A DNA stretch of 64,000 nucleotides, from the NCBI RefSeq assembly GCF_025698545.1, contig NC_068577.1:434001-498000 (forward strand), read 5' to 3'. Both the position numbers and the translations under genes were made by a program. The notes beneath the pieces were generated by a model. That model was not told the DNA's origin. It made no database searches and saw nothing but the letters and a program-made list of their open reading frames with translations. Numbering within the stretch: the first letter of the stretch is position 1; every line of letters begins with the position of its first letter. Shown here one piece after another: positions 23,241 to 34,690 of the stretch. This DNA is from Gossypium raimondii. Taxonomy: Eukaryota > Streptophyta > Magnoliopsida > Malvales > Malvaceae.

Positions 23241-25303
23241 TTAAACCAAGCAAGCATCATAAGCAACAATCCTATCCATGATCTTGGCCACATTATCTTT
23301 GGACTCCTTTAACACCTTGATGCTGTTTTTAAGCTTCTCACGCTTTGCAACACTGGCAGGAGATTCCACCAGCATCATCTTTATCCCATGTCCATCTGGT
23401 CTCATCAGCTCCTTCACAATCTCATCAATGTCATTGTGTACAAGATTATGAACATGGTATTGTAAATGCAATGCCATGGAATCAACCAATCTCACCTTAA
23501 ATATCTTCCAATAAGCAACCATTCTCATCTTCAGGTCGAAAGCTTGTTGCAGGATCGAAATATTCGAGTGTTGTCTGAGATGTTCGATTTGGATTTCCCC
23601 GAAATCTTGGAGATTCACACTGCAAGGCGGCGGCCACATGTTTGTTCCAGATATTTGGTTTATGAAATGGTCTTGTTGCTTCATGAGCTTATTCCACTCC
23701 ATCATGTACTCAGGGTTACATGTATAGCCTGTTAGCTTCTCCATTTCTACAATCTCTTTCACCCTATTGATTGATTGCTCCTCAGCTTTTGAACAAGGTT
23801 GTGAGCAGCTCCTTTAGCGGATACCTTGAGGTGATAATACATCTCCGAGTGGCGCGTCAAAACAGACATCACCACATCGTCTATGTAATCCCAATACTTT
23901 TCGCTGAATTTGATAGGGAGACACGATATCCTCTCGACTTTTCTCCGCAAGATGCTAAGGAATGCTTCACAGGGAAGGAAGTTCGGTAGTTCGATCCCCC
24001 TAGCATCTTCCAAACCCTTGATCTCTTCTGTTAAAAACTCTTTTGATAGATTACTTTCCTCGCAGTTGTGAAGCTCATCGGAGAACCGGTTCAGCATTTC
24101 GACAAACCGAGCAGTCCCGTGCTTCGTGTTGTCCTCGGGGTATTCATCAAATTCCCCCCTCCAAAGAAGTTTCTTCAGGGATTCTTTAGCTGCTTGGATG
24201 ATCCTCATCATAGCTTGAGTGGCATCAGCAATAGAAGTTAAGGCCTTTGGCATTTTCTCTAGCTCTGAAACATTTGCATCCAGCTTTGCACTAATGTTTT
24301 TAACAATCTCTGGCAAGCACTTTTCAATTGCATTAGCTTGAATTCGGACAAGCTTTTGAGCCAAAACATGAACACCCACAATTGATTTATCAATACATGA
24401 CAAATGTGCATTAGTTTCGAACAATCTAGCCTCTTCCTTCCTTGCTTCTTCATAGGATTCATCACCAATCCGATTCCGAACACAAACATAACCAAGTCCT
24501 ATATTCACATCATCTGCAGTAACCTTGTCAACAAGCCCTTCGGGGGCCCTATCTACTTTAGTAACCACAGCAAGAGTTCTCTCACCATTCTTGTCCACTT
24601 GTTGCGACATCCTAATGGATTCACAAGTTGAAAAATCAACCGTAGCCGACAGAACATTAAGGATAATGCTTTCCTTTGGTGTTATGTACTGCATGATGAT
24701 GTCCCGGATCTGCTCATATATGTTGTCAGGCTGACCATGGACAGGAACTCTGGTAATTCCAGGAAGATCAACCATGGTAAGATCAGGAACCCCATCTTTT
24801 CTCACCACCAAAGTCAAAGGGATGTCAGATATGCTCTTACCCGGGCCTGCAACCTCATCAGTTGCAATGTTTATGGCTGTTGCGATCTGGGGTTCCTCCA
24901 CTGGGACCGTTTTGCCATTGTACTCCAAGTAGAGCTCTGGCCTTGGACTTGCATGGTTCTGCAACCTGATTATGAGAGGTACCCTGGTGCAAATGCCCTG
25001 GCTACGAGGAAGGTTAACACCAGCCAAGGATTCAAGAACACTAGACTTGCCTGATGACTGGTCTCCGACCACAACAATTGTGGGGAGCTGTATGCCTTCT
25101 TTCATCACCATGAGCAGCCTGAGCCTGTCGATGACATCAAGCAAAGGTCGGATTTTGGCATTGTATGATGAAATAATTGGGGCTTGAGCTGCTGCTGCTC
25201 CCACCACCTTAGGTTCTTCCATAGGAGGTGTTGCTGGTTGAGAATCTTCATAATCATTGATGACACCAATGCTTCCTGAATCCGCTTCATCATAGCTACC
25301 CAT
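23241..25303 (-). pseudogene. DRP4C: DRP4C-like GTPase, copy D (one frameshift)
   Basis: It is full length and reads as copy C except for one missing C in a CCC run near 23781 (plus-strand 'gattgctcctcagc'), which breaks the frame after VQKLR at about residue 513. All G motifs are intact (GDQSSGKS, DLPG, TKVD). If the missing base is a sequence error, the gene is functional. It differs from copy C by a few substitutions (for example NMWPPPCSVNLQDF in the stalk loop). The same one-base gap occurs in copy H. Confidence 0.85.
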
Positions 25304-25724
25304 TTTTTAGAAGTCGAGACAGGATTGGAATTGGCCAAACTTGATGTTTTTGATGGTTTTTTTGTTGGAAGTTGGAAAGCAATAAACTTAAACTAAAGTG
25401 AAGACAAATTCAATGAAGCACGTTTGGCTTTATAATGAAAGTTAAAGTAGGGTAAAGCCCCAAAAATAGGAAGAATAAAGCGATAGCATCCTATACCAAA
25501 CCCCAAGAAACAAGCAAAGAAAGCTACAATGGGAATGGAAAACTTTAGGTTATACTTTGAATTGTTGAAAATACATCTTATATTCCGTATTGGATTGTAG
25601 AAAATAATGATACAAGGACAGAAGAGAGGAAACAGAACAAAATCAAATCGTGACCGACCAAAAGATGAGTGTGTCGATGACAGAAAGTTCGAAACATAAA
25701 CAGTCCCACTAGTTCTTACAGGAA
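25304..25724 (-). promoter_or_regulatory. 5' leader and upstream region of DRP4 copy D
   Basis: It is conserved with copies E and G ('gatgtttttgatggttttttt'). The TATA-like 'cattataaag' box (minus strand) lies near 25431-25440. Upstream of it is the short interval to the GDSL stop codon. Confidence 0.4.
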
Positions 25725-26205
25725 CTAGCCAGCAGAACTACATGAAACAATGTATTCACATTGAAGTTTCGGATAGATGCCACGTACAAGCCATGTTGCC
25801 ATTAACTCATATGCTCTTTGTGTCAAATGAGCTCCATCCCAACTAAGCCGTTCATTAGGGTTTTCGCATACCGGTACTTTTGGACCTCCGCACCAACTTG
25901 ATAAGCCAGAATTATAGTCTCCCCCAATTCCGCAGCAAGCTTTTTGCAATGATGTTGGATCAAAACCTGATGAGATTTTTCGAAAACTCAGAACAGGACT
26001 AGAACCATTCACAGTACGATCTCATAAACTTATGGATGCAAATAAATCAGACTTACCAAGCAGATCAGCTTTGCTCAAAAGCCACAGGAATGCATTGTAG
26101 TAGTCACCGTAGACAACGATTCCATCTGGATGTTTTTCGTTTAGCTCAGCAATAGCTTGTTGAAGAAGATGCTTATGATAGATTGAACAATTATTCAACT
26201 CCTTC
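25725..26205 (-). pseudogene. GDSL esterase/lipase remnant, exons 5 and part of 4 (unit D)
   Basis: Exon 5 (25966-25725) contains CCGIGGDYNSGLSSWCGG and SWDGAHLTQRAYELMATWL. Exon 4 (about 26205-26057) contains SIYHKHLLQQAIAELNEKHP and YGDYYNAFLWLL. The acceptor for exon 5 (atctcatcag) is intact. At 'aactccttcaaaatt' the sequence leaves exon 4 and enters GDSL upstream DNA, as at 10290, so exons 1-3 and the catalytic Ser are missing. Confidence 0.8.
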
Positions 26206-26544
26206 AAAATTATATAATTTAATTTTAGCCTAAAAAAAAAAACTCTTGACTTCGTCCCTTTCGTGTACCTACTCTAAGACAAAAAAAAAAAATTCATTTT
26301 ATTTAAGCTTTTTATTTATTAATAATTTTTTTTCAATCTGATTCATTAAATACAATTAAAAATTTCTGGAAGAGAAATCTAGTCGTAGACTAGATAGTTA
26401 AGATAATATCTAACAGAGAGGTCGATGTTTGAGTGTTCGTTGAAGTTCCTACATAACTTTTAATAATTTTACAAATTGATAGAGGTAATAGTTTATTTGA
26501 TCAGTTATTTTAATAGAGTGAAGAAACCTAATTATTTAATTTAT
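26206..26544. other. Spacer from GDSL upstream DNA, no gene seen
   Basis: It is homologous to 33760-34099, including 'cttgacttcgtccctttcg' and a poly-A run near 26280-26293. Confidence 0.6.
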
Positions 26545-27135
26545 GGGTAAACTATATAAAGGGTCATCGAACTATAAAAAAGTTATAAAATGGTCACCTA
26601 ACTATTCAATCTTGTTTTTTTAGATCACCCGCTAATCAGTGGCAATTTTAAAATTAGAATAATATAATTTAACCTCAACACTTATATATTGTATCAATTT
26701 AGTCTTGATTCTAAAAAAATTAACTCTCAACATTTACACATTGTATAATTTGGTATCTCTTTTGTAGTTTTGCTTTTCTTTGTGACATTAAGGGTTAATT
26801 TTAAAAGAATATAAAAAAATTATCTTGGATTTCGGGTGCTCCTATTTTTATATATTTTAATCAAATTAAACACGTAAATTTATTTTTAACTTTTTAAGTG
26901 AAAGGGTAAAGAAAAACAAAGTTGTACCAAAAAAAAAGATCAAACTATCCAATGTATAAATATTGGTTGTTAATTATTTCGGAATCAATATTAAATTGCC
27001 ATAATTTATAAATATTGAGTGTTAAAGTTGATATTATGCTAATTTTAAAAGTTGTCACCGATGATCAGTGACCAAAAAAAGACAAAACTGAATAATTTAA
27101 TGATCATTTTGTAACTCTTCATAATTTAGTACAAA
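26545..27135. mobile_element. Foldback / MITE-like element (spacer D)
   Basis: It has the same arms as the element at 18507: 'gtcacctaactattcaatctt' with 'tcaatttagtcttgattc' on the left, and 'attaaattgccataat' with 'aaaagttgtcaccgatgatcagtgacc' on the right. Confidence 0.6.
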
Positions 27136-28444
27136 ATTAAGTGAATGTTAACGTGTTTGAGGCGAACCTCGATGAACATGTCATGCAACGCATAGCTAAA
27201 GGGGTAGATAAGAGCTTTAGACCTCTTTTAGTTAAATGGTATCATTATGATTATAGTGCCTCTTAAATGTCAATTGTTCAATTTAGTTTCTTTCTAGCTT
27301 TTATTTAAATGGAACAATTGTAATTTAGACCCTTTTTAAATATTTAAATTTAATTTGAGTTATTTTAATGTAAAATATTTTAGCTTTGTCCCCTATTTTT
27401 TTAATTTTTTCTTGGCTCTTCATCACATAATTCATGACTTCGCTTGATACCATGAGACTGAATGTTAATATTTTAAGTATTCAAACTTCGGATCGTTTAT
27501 GAACAAAGTTTCGAAAGAAAGATGATGGAATATTGACCTTGTAGCTGTATAAGAACTAGAAAGTAATATTATAAAAAGATTGGAGATTATAAGTTAAACA
27601 CTTTGAATTATCGAAAAGTTGTTGCAGGAAGTTCGGTAGTTCGATCCCCTTAGCTTACCTTCAAAGATACTTCACCAATTTAGACCTCGAAATCCCTACA
27701 CTGTCGGATTCGTTTTGAAAGGAGTATGTGAAATCCATTATACTCAAGAGCTCTCGAAGGGGCCGTGCAAAGAGGCTTCGAAAAAAAATTGCATGAAGTT
27801 CTTTTATTTTATATAAAAAATTTGAACTAATAAAAAATTGATTTCAAATTATTTCTATTTTTATTTTTTAATTTTTAGTGTAAATATTGATTTTTGTGTA
27901 ATTTTTTGTAATTCAATTGTTAAAGTATGTAGTTTGATACATAATTATTGTTGTTAATTTATGATAGCTATGAATGGGATGCATTGAGTTTGAAATATTT
28001 TAAGTAAATTATCAAATTTTATAATATTAGTTAAAATTAAAATAATATATATTTACTCTCTTTTTTTCTCTTTCTATCTTGATTAATTTGTGGACTAGGT
28101 AATGAATCTTGGTGTCCGATTATGTTTGATAATATCTGTTTTTTTTATACAATTTATAGAGGTACCTGTAGCCCCTCTTAAGCCATAAGTAGAAGGATAA
28201 TATGCTTCAGCACACAAAAACTTACGTCTTCCTGCATTGGCAATTGAGTTAAGACTCCATCGGTAAAATTTTAAAGAAAACAAAATAAATAAAAACTAAT
28301 CCCCCAATTTACCGTCCACAGTAGTTCCGACATTATTATATAATCTTCAATTCTTTATAATCTATACTATATATGTAGAATACAGACACGTGCAGCATGT
28401 AATAAAGCAAACCATGATGATGACCCAAATTTTATGTGAAAATA
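27136..28444. other. Spacer preceding the DRP4 copy E 3' end, no gene seen
   Basis: 27150-27420 is the shared 'gcaacgcatagctaaaggggtag' block. 27626-27654 is an exact 29-base match to DRP4 coding sequence. 27960-28260 is the 'gatagctatgaatggg ... ggcaattgagttaagactcc' block, which here is uninterrupted and represents the empty site for the LTR at 11400. A minus-strand open frame in it is broken by a 2-base difference in another copy, so it is not treated as a gene. Confidence 0.55.
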
Positions 28445-31144
28445 TTAAACCAAGTAAGCATCATAAGCAACAATCCTATCCATGATCATGGCCACACTAT
28501 CTTTGGACTCCTTTAACACCTTGATGATGTTTTTAAGCTTCTCACGCTTTGCAACAATGGCAGGAGATTCCACCAGCATCATCTTTATCCCATGTCCATC
28601 CGGTCCCATCAGCTTCTTCACAATCTCATCAATGTCATTGTGTACAAGATTATGAACATGGTATCGTAAATGCAATGCCATGGAATCGACCAATCTCACC
28701 TTAAATATCTTCCAATTGTTAGTACAAAACTCCGGTAAGGAAAAATCTCGAACACACGATCAGAACTCGAAAAGAAAAGAAGAAATAGGACAAGGCTCCA
28801 AGGCGTGTATCAAGGCACTATCTTTAAGGTTATATTCGCCCCCACTTATCTTCAGTGTGCAAATGAGTTCCAAGCAAATTAACCTCGAGGATTCAATGAA
28901 GCCAATGACTATTTGCGTTTTGCACTGACGAGAATAGTCCACTATGCACTGAGTAATCTATAACAAAAACTCAATTTCTACAAAGGATTTCTGCAGTAAT
29001 ACTTTATAGAATAATCTAATAATATTAGAAAATGAAGGAATAGAAAAAATAATATTAGAATTTGTTGATCTTTCCAAATGAAAACTCATTCCTATTTATA
29101 GGAATTTTCTTGTCTCTTCATAGAGACATCTTTCAATAGGTGTCTTTATGAATAAATAAATAATAATTATTCATTTAATTTTATAACTATTCAAATAATA
29201 TTTTTGAATAATTATAATTCTTTTTTTAAAAAAAATCAAATGATATAACTTTTGACCAATGACCAAAAGATTTATCTTTTGATTAATTACACCCATTCAT
29301 TTATAGTTATTGGAATACTATAAATATTTGAAAATGTTCAACACCAATAAGCAACCATTCTCATCTTCAGGTCGAAAGCTTGTTGCAGGATAGAAACATT
29401 CCAGTGTTGTCTGAGATGTTCGATTTGGATTTCCCCGAAACCTTGGAGATTCACACTGCAAGGCAGCGGCCACATGTTTGTTCCAGATATTTGGTTTATG
29501 AAATGATCTTGCTGGTTCATGAACTTATTCCACTCCATCATGTAATCAGGGTTACATGTATAGCCTGTTAGCTTCTCAATTTCTACAATCTCTTTCACCC
29601 TATTGATTGATTCCTCCCTCAGCTTTTGAACAAGGTTGTGAGCAGCTCCTTTAGCGAATACCTTGAGGTGATAATACATTTCCCACTGGCGCGTCAAAAC
29701 AGACATCACCACATCGTCTATGTAATCCCAATACTTTTCGCTGAATTTGATAGGGAGATACGATATCCTCTCGACTTTTCTCCGTAAGATACCAAGAAAT
29801 GCTTCACAGGGATGGAAGTTCCGTAGTTCGATCCCCTTAGCATCTTCCAAACCCTTGATCTCTTCTGTCAAAAAGTCTTTTGATAGATTACTTTCCTCGC
29901 AGTTGTGAAGCTCATCGGACAACCGGTTCAGCATTTCGACAAACCGAGCAGACCCGTGCTTCATGTTGCCCTCGGGGTATTCATCAAATTCCCCCCCCCC
30001 CCCAAAGAAGTTTCTTGAGGGATTCTTTAGCTGCTTGAATGATTCTCATCATAGCTTGAGTGGCATCAGCAATAGAAGTTAAGGCCTTTTGCATTTTCTC
30101 TAGCTCTGAAACATTTGCATCCAGCTTTGCACTAATGTTTTTAACAATCTCTGGCAAGCACTTTGCAATTGCATTAGCTTGAATTTGAACAAGCTTTTGA
30201 GCCAAAACATGAACACCCACAATTGATTTATCAATACATGACAAATGAGCATTAGTTTCGAAAAATCTAGCCTCTTCCTTCCTTGCTTCTTCATAGTATT
30301 CATCACCAATCCGATTCCGAACACAAACATAACCAAGTCCTATATTCACATCATCTGCAGTAACCTTGTCAACAAGCCCTTCGGGGGCCCTATCTACTTT
30401 AGTAACCACAGCAAAAGTTCTCTCACCATTCTTGTCCACTTGTTGCGACATCCTAATGGATTCACAAGTTGAAAAATCAACCGTAGCCGACAGAACATTA
30501 AGGATAATGCTTTCCTTTGGTGTTATGTACTGCATGATGATGACCCGGATCTGCTTATATATGTTGTCAGGCTGACCATGGACAGGAACTCTGATAATTC
30601 CAGGAAGATCAACCACGGTAAGATCAGGAACCCCATCTTTCCTCACCACCAAAGTCAAAGGGATGTCAGATATGCTCTTACCCGGGCCTGCAACCTCATC
30701 AGTTGCAATGTTTATGGCTGTTGCAATCTGGGGTTCCTCCACTGGGACCATTTTGCCATTGTACTCCAAGTAGAGCTCTGGCCTTGGCCTTGCATGGTTC
30801 TGCGACCTGATTATGAGAGGTACCCTGGTGCAAATTCCCTGGCTACGAGGAAGGTTAACACCAGCCAAGGATTCAAGAACACTAGACTTGCCAGATGACT
30901 GGTCTCCAACCACAACAATTGCGGGGAGCTGTATGCCTTCTTTCATCACCATGAGCAGCTTGAGCCTGTCGATGACATCAAGCAAAGGTCGGATTTTGTC
31001 ATTGAATGATGAAATAATTGGGGCTTGAGCTGCTGCTGCTCCCACCACCTTAGGTTGTTTCATAGGAGGTGTTGCTGGTTGAGAATCTTCATAATCATTG
31101 ATGACACCAATGCTTCCTGAATCCGCTTCATCATAGCTACCCAT
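28445..31144 (-). pseudogene. DRP4C: DRP4C-like GTPase, copy E, split by a solo LTR
   Basis: The N-terminal part (31144-30003) has GDQSSGKS, DLPG and TKVD. At 29991-30003 a run of 13 C replaces the usual CCCCCCTCC, adding four bases and breaking the frame near residue 384. The stalk continues to 29349. The solo LTR at 28717-29343 then interrupts the codons for AYWKIF, and the last 89 codons follow (28711-28445). Removing LTR, target duplication and the four extra bases gives exactly the length of copy C, so no other indel exists. The LTR is a clear inactivating event. The C run could be a consensus artefact. Confidence 0.9.
28712..29348 (-). mobile_element. Solo LTR of a probable Ty1/copia element, 627 bp, with 5-bp target duplication
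   Basis: The LTR spans 28717-29343. Read on the minus strand it starts TGTTGAACA and ends GTACTAACA, and it is bracketed by CCAAT at 28712-28716 and 29344-29348. A promoter-like CTATAAATAGG lies at about 29092-29102 on the minus strand, as expected in the U3/R part. No internal sequence remains, so the element was reduced by LTR-LTR recombination after insertion into the DRP4 coding region. Confidence 0.92.
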
Positions 31145-31549
31145 TTTTTAGAAGTCGAGACAGGATTGGAATTGGCCAAACTTGATGTTTTTGATGGTTT
31201 TTTTGTTGGAAGTTGGAAAGCAATAAACTTAAACTAAAGTGAAGTGAAGACAAATTCAATGAAGCATGTTTGGCTTTATAATGAAAATTAAAATAGGGTA
31301 AAACACCAAAAATAGGAACAATAAAGCGATAGCATCCTATACCAAACCCCAAGAAACAATCAAAGGAAGCTACAATGGCAATGGAAAACTTTAGGTTATA
31401 CTTTGAATTGTAGAAAATAAATATTATATTCCGTATTGGATTGTAGAAAATAATGATACAAGAACAGAAGAGAGGAAACAGAACAAAATCAAATCGTGGC
31501 CAACCAAAAGATGTGTGTGTCGATGACACCCCACTAGTTCCTACAGGAA
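31145..31549 (-). promoter_or_regulatory. DRP4 copy E leader and intergenic gap to the GDSL gene
   Basis: It contains the conserved leader, a TATA-like 'cattataaag' (minus) near 31273-31282, and the region that lies between GDSL stop and DRP4 start in the complete unit. It shows the ancestral arrangement: GDSL upstream, DRP4 downstream, same strand, about 405 bp apart. Confidence 0.5.
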
Positions 31550-33461
31550 CTAGACAGCAGAACTATATGAAACAATGTATTCACATTGAAGTTTCGGATA
31601 GATGTCACGTACAAGCCATGTTGCCATTAACTCATATGCTCTTTGTGTCAAATGAACTCCATCCCAACTAAGCCGTTCATTTGGGTTTTCGCATACCGGT
31701 ACTTTTGGATCTCCGCACCAACTTGATAAGCCATAATTGTAGTCTCCCCCAATTCCGCAGCAAGCTTTTTGCAATGATGTTGGATCAAAACCTGATGAGA
31801 TTTTTCGAAAACTCAGAACATGACTAGAACCATTCACAGTACGATCTCATAAACTTATGGATGCAAATAAATCAGACTTACCAAGCAGATCAGCTTTGCT
31901 CAAAAGCCACAGGAATGCATTGTAGTAGTCGCCGTAGACAACGGTTTCATCTGGATGTTCTTCTTTTAGCTCAGCAATAGCTTGTTGAAGAAGATCATTA
32001 TGATAGATTGAAAAATTATTCAACTCCTTTAAACAATGAAGTTCATCATAAGCAGTAGCATCATTTGTTTGGTATTTGGTGAGATATACAGGAAAGCAGC
32101 CTATGGGGAAGTTTCCAGGAACAACTAACCGAGTAGCACCATATCCGATAACTCTCTACACAGTGGAACTTATGAGAAACAGGGTTTCAATGATTAGAAG
32201 TGATATAATCAGATGTTTCTTGAAAGGAAACTTACTTTGGTAGCTTGTTTAATGGTTTCAACTACCTCGGGCACCATGGTCTTAACCTCTTCTATGGTTT
32301 TTCCTTGCCAAAAGGCATAGTTATAGTCATTTCCTCCTATCTCCCCAACCATGAAAAGAGCTTTTCCATTTTTCTTGAAGCAATCTACCAAATATAACAC
32401 CTCAAGTGGTTATTTGTGTTAATCCATTCTGAACATTGTTATTATACCTGATTACCTCACCAGGAGGCCTCATTAGACCAACCGCTCGATCATGGAGGTC
32501 TCACCTGCATGATAGCTCAACCAACTAAAGACACTCATGTGCCTTGTCACACGAGCCACCACAAGGTCATATCAAGATCCACTCAGGACCTGCTCCTATC
32601 ACATCTAGTAAAGGCTCCATCACTCGACCATTAAGTCTACAAGAATAATCTATCTTCAACCTCTACTAGCAGCTCTTGACACTCACGTGTGAGCCACCTT
32701 CAACCTCTTCCACCACATCCTATATCAACAAACATATATATATATATAGGAAAGATGCTAACCTTTGTTACCATGACAAGTTGTATTGAAATTGCTAAAC
32801 ATCCAGTCAAGTTGTCTACTTAAAGATATGCTGGTAGGCACAAAGGAAACATTCCACTTGGCTAAATCTTCTGCAGACATGGCAGTAGCTCCGGCAAAGG
32901 CGAAATTAAGCCCATAATCAAATAATCCATCTTTGTTTAAGTAAGGATCAAGAAAAGGAATTCCAGCAGATAGTGCTGTTCAAATGTTCAAAACACGAAA
33001 CAGTAAACACACTGGTTAAACTTAATTAAACCAACAAAAATCAATACAAATATAATCATTAATCATCTTCCTAAACCTTTCTAGTATGGGGTTGACACTT
33101 TTTTATAGAAAAAAAGCGATTGATTCTTCTCCAAGCAATGCCCCCAACGTGTATGGTCTCGGTGAAGCTTTTGATTAGAATTTAGTATTTTACCTATATA
33201 ATCAATCATCAACAAACCATCGGAGCATCTCCCAGTTGCTTTCTTGAAGGTTTCTCCATATGGTAACCTTGCAAATTTTGACGAAGGGTTATCTTGCACA
33301 TCGTTACCCGTATCTGCTATGGAATCCCCGAGCTGATATATGGCATCGAAATTGCAGCTGCTAAGGATATGTTGATTGTTGCATGTAATGAAGTTGAAGA
33401 AAGAGATGATAATTAGTATAGAGAACACAAAACCTGGTGGTGAAGATTTACTAGAAGCCAT
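31550..33461 (-). CDS. GDSL esterase/lipase (acetylajmalan-esterase-like family), complete, five exons, 381 aa
   Basis: Exons 33461-33194, 32975-32763, 32384-32236, 32155-31882 and 31791-31550 have GT/AG borders and sum to 1146 bases, 382 codons including stop. The protein starts MASSKSSPPGF with a signal peptide of about 27 residues. Block I is IYQLGDSIADTGN (nucleophile Ser47), then LPYGETFKKATGRCSDG and GIPFLDPYL. Block III is GEIGGNDYNYAFW (Asn), and block V is SWDGVHLTQRAY (Asp/His). The whole catalytic set is present. These enzymes hydrolyse ester bonds of acetylated or acylated small molecules or cell-wall esters and are usually secreted; the substrate here is unknown. A TGA just after the exon 4 donor lies in intron 4 and is not a defect. 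All other GDSL copies in the window are partial. Confidence 0.93.
32385..32762. other. GDSL intron 2 with a GC-richer insert-like segment and an (AT)n run
   Basis: 32440-32730 is less AT-rich than its surroundings and reads 'gattacctcaccaggaggcc ... cacatcctatatcaacaaac'. It recurs with a few changes in introns of the copies at 49978-50359 and 63273-63654. The (AT)n run at about 32733-32748 varies in length between copies. It could be an old non-autonomous insertion, but I could not identify ends. Confidence 0.4.
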
Positions 33462-34099
33462 ATATGCAGAAATGGTATTACTGGGTATTTAGCATCTAAA
33501 TCTTAGCTCCCCGTAAAAAGGTATATAGTTGTGCTCCTACAGGTAGCTTTGAATCAGCGACGGCACCAGAGGGTCAGTCAATGGCCTTAGCACCCCCCAA
33601 ACGGCAAATTATTATTTTAGTCCCTTGAAATTTTTTAAATTATAAGTTAGGTAAAAATACATTTTGACCCCACAAGATGATTTTTTTTTTAATTTAATTC
33701 TTTTAAGATTACAAATAACAAACATATAGAAAGATAAAATTATATTTTAACCTTTTTAAAATTATATAATTTAATTTTAGCCTCAAAAATAAAGTCTTGA
33801 CTTCGTCCCTTTCGTATACCTACTCTTAGACAAAAAAAAATCATTTTATTTAATCTTTTGTTTATTAATAATGAGTTTTTTTTTCTCAATGTGATTCATT
33901 AAATACAATTAAAAATATTTGGAAGAGAAATCTTGCCGTAGACTAGATAGTTAAGATGATATCTACCAGAGAGGTCGATGTACGAGTGTTTGTTGAAGCT
34001 CCTATGTAACTTTTAACAATTTTACAAACTGATAGAGGTAATAGTTTCTTTGATCATTTATTTTTAATACGAGTAAAGAAACCTAATTATTTAATTATA
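33462..34099. promoter_or_regulatory. Upstream region of the complete GDSL gene
   Basis: It contains the sequence (33755-33830) that has become fused to exon 4 in units B, C and D. The 5' leader holds 'ggtatatagttg' (33520-33531), whose reverse complement offers a weak TATA-like string about 60 bp upstream of the ATG. No other gene is seen. Confidence 0.4.
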
Positions 34100-34690
34100 G
34101 GTAAACTACACAAGGAGTCACCCAACGATGAAAAGTTACAAAATGGTCACTTAACTATTCAATCTTGTCTTTTTAGATAGCGGTGGCAACTTTTAAAATT
34201 AGCATAATAGCAATTTAACCCTTACAATTTATATATTGTATCAATTTAGTCTTGATTCTAAATTTTTTTAACTCTCAACATTTACACATTGTATAATTTA
34301 GTCTCTCTTTTGTAATTTTGCTTTTCTTTGTGACATTGAGAGTTAATTTTAAAAGAAAAGAAAAGATAAAAAGTATTATCTTGGATTTCTAGGTGCTCCT
34401 TTTTATATATATTTTTAATCAAATTTAACTGATAAATTTATTTTTAACTTTTTAGTTGAAAGGGTAAAGAAAAACAAAGTTGTACAAAAAAATCAAACTA
34501 AGCAATGTATAAATGTTGAGAGTACTGTTTGAGGAAACAAAGATTAAATTGACATAATTTATAAATATTAAGGGTTAAAGTTGATATTATGCTAATTTTA
34601 AAAGTTGCCACCGATGATCGATGACCAAAAAGACAAAAGTGAATAATTTAGTGATCATTTTGTAACTTTTCATAATTAAATGACAAAAAA
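34100..34690. mobile_element. Foldback / MITE-like element (spacer E, start of the 19-kb repeat)
   Basis: It has the same arms as at 18507 ('cggtggcaacttttaaaattag' / 'ctaattttaaaagttgccaccg'). The 19-kb tandem repeat begins inside its left end at about 34108. Confidence 0.65.

Noticed and set aside
28095..28283. Minus-strand frame (NAGRRKFLCAEAYYPS) also seen near 46920-47165
   Set aside because: The copy near 11290-11400 has a two-base insertion in it and other copies lose the frame, so it is not conserved as protein; it is treated as spacer.
31846..31860. TGA stop between the two halves of GDSL exon 4/5 open frames
   Set aside because: It lies in intron 4; a GT donor at 31880-31881 and AG acceptor at 31792-31793 remove it and restore LLGFDPTSLQ.
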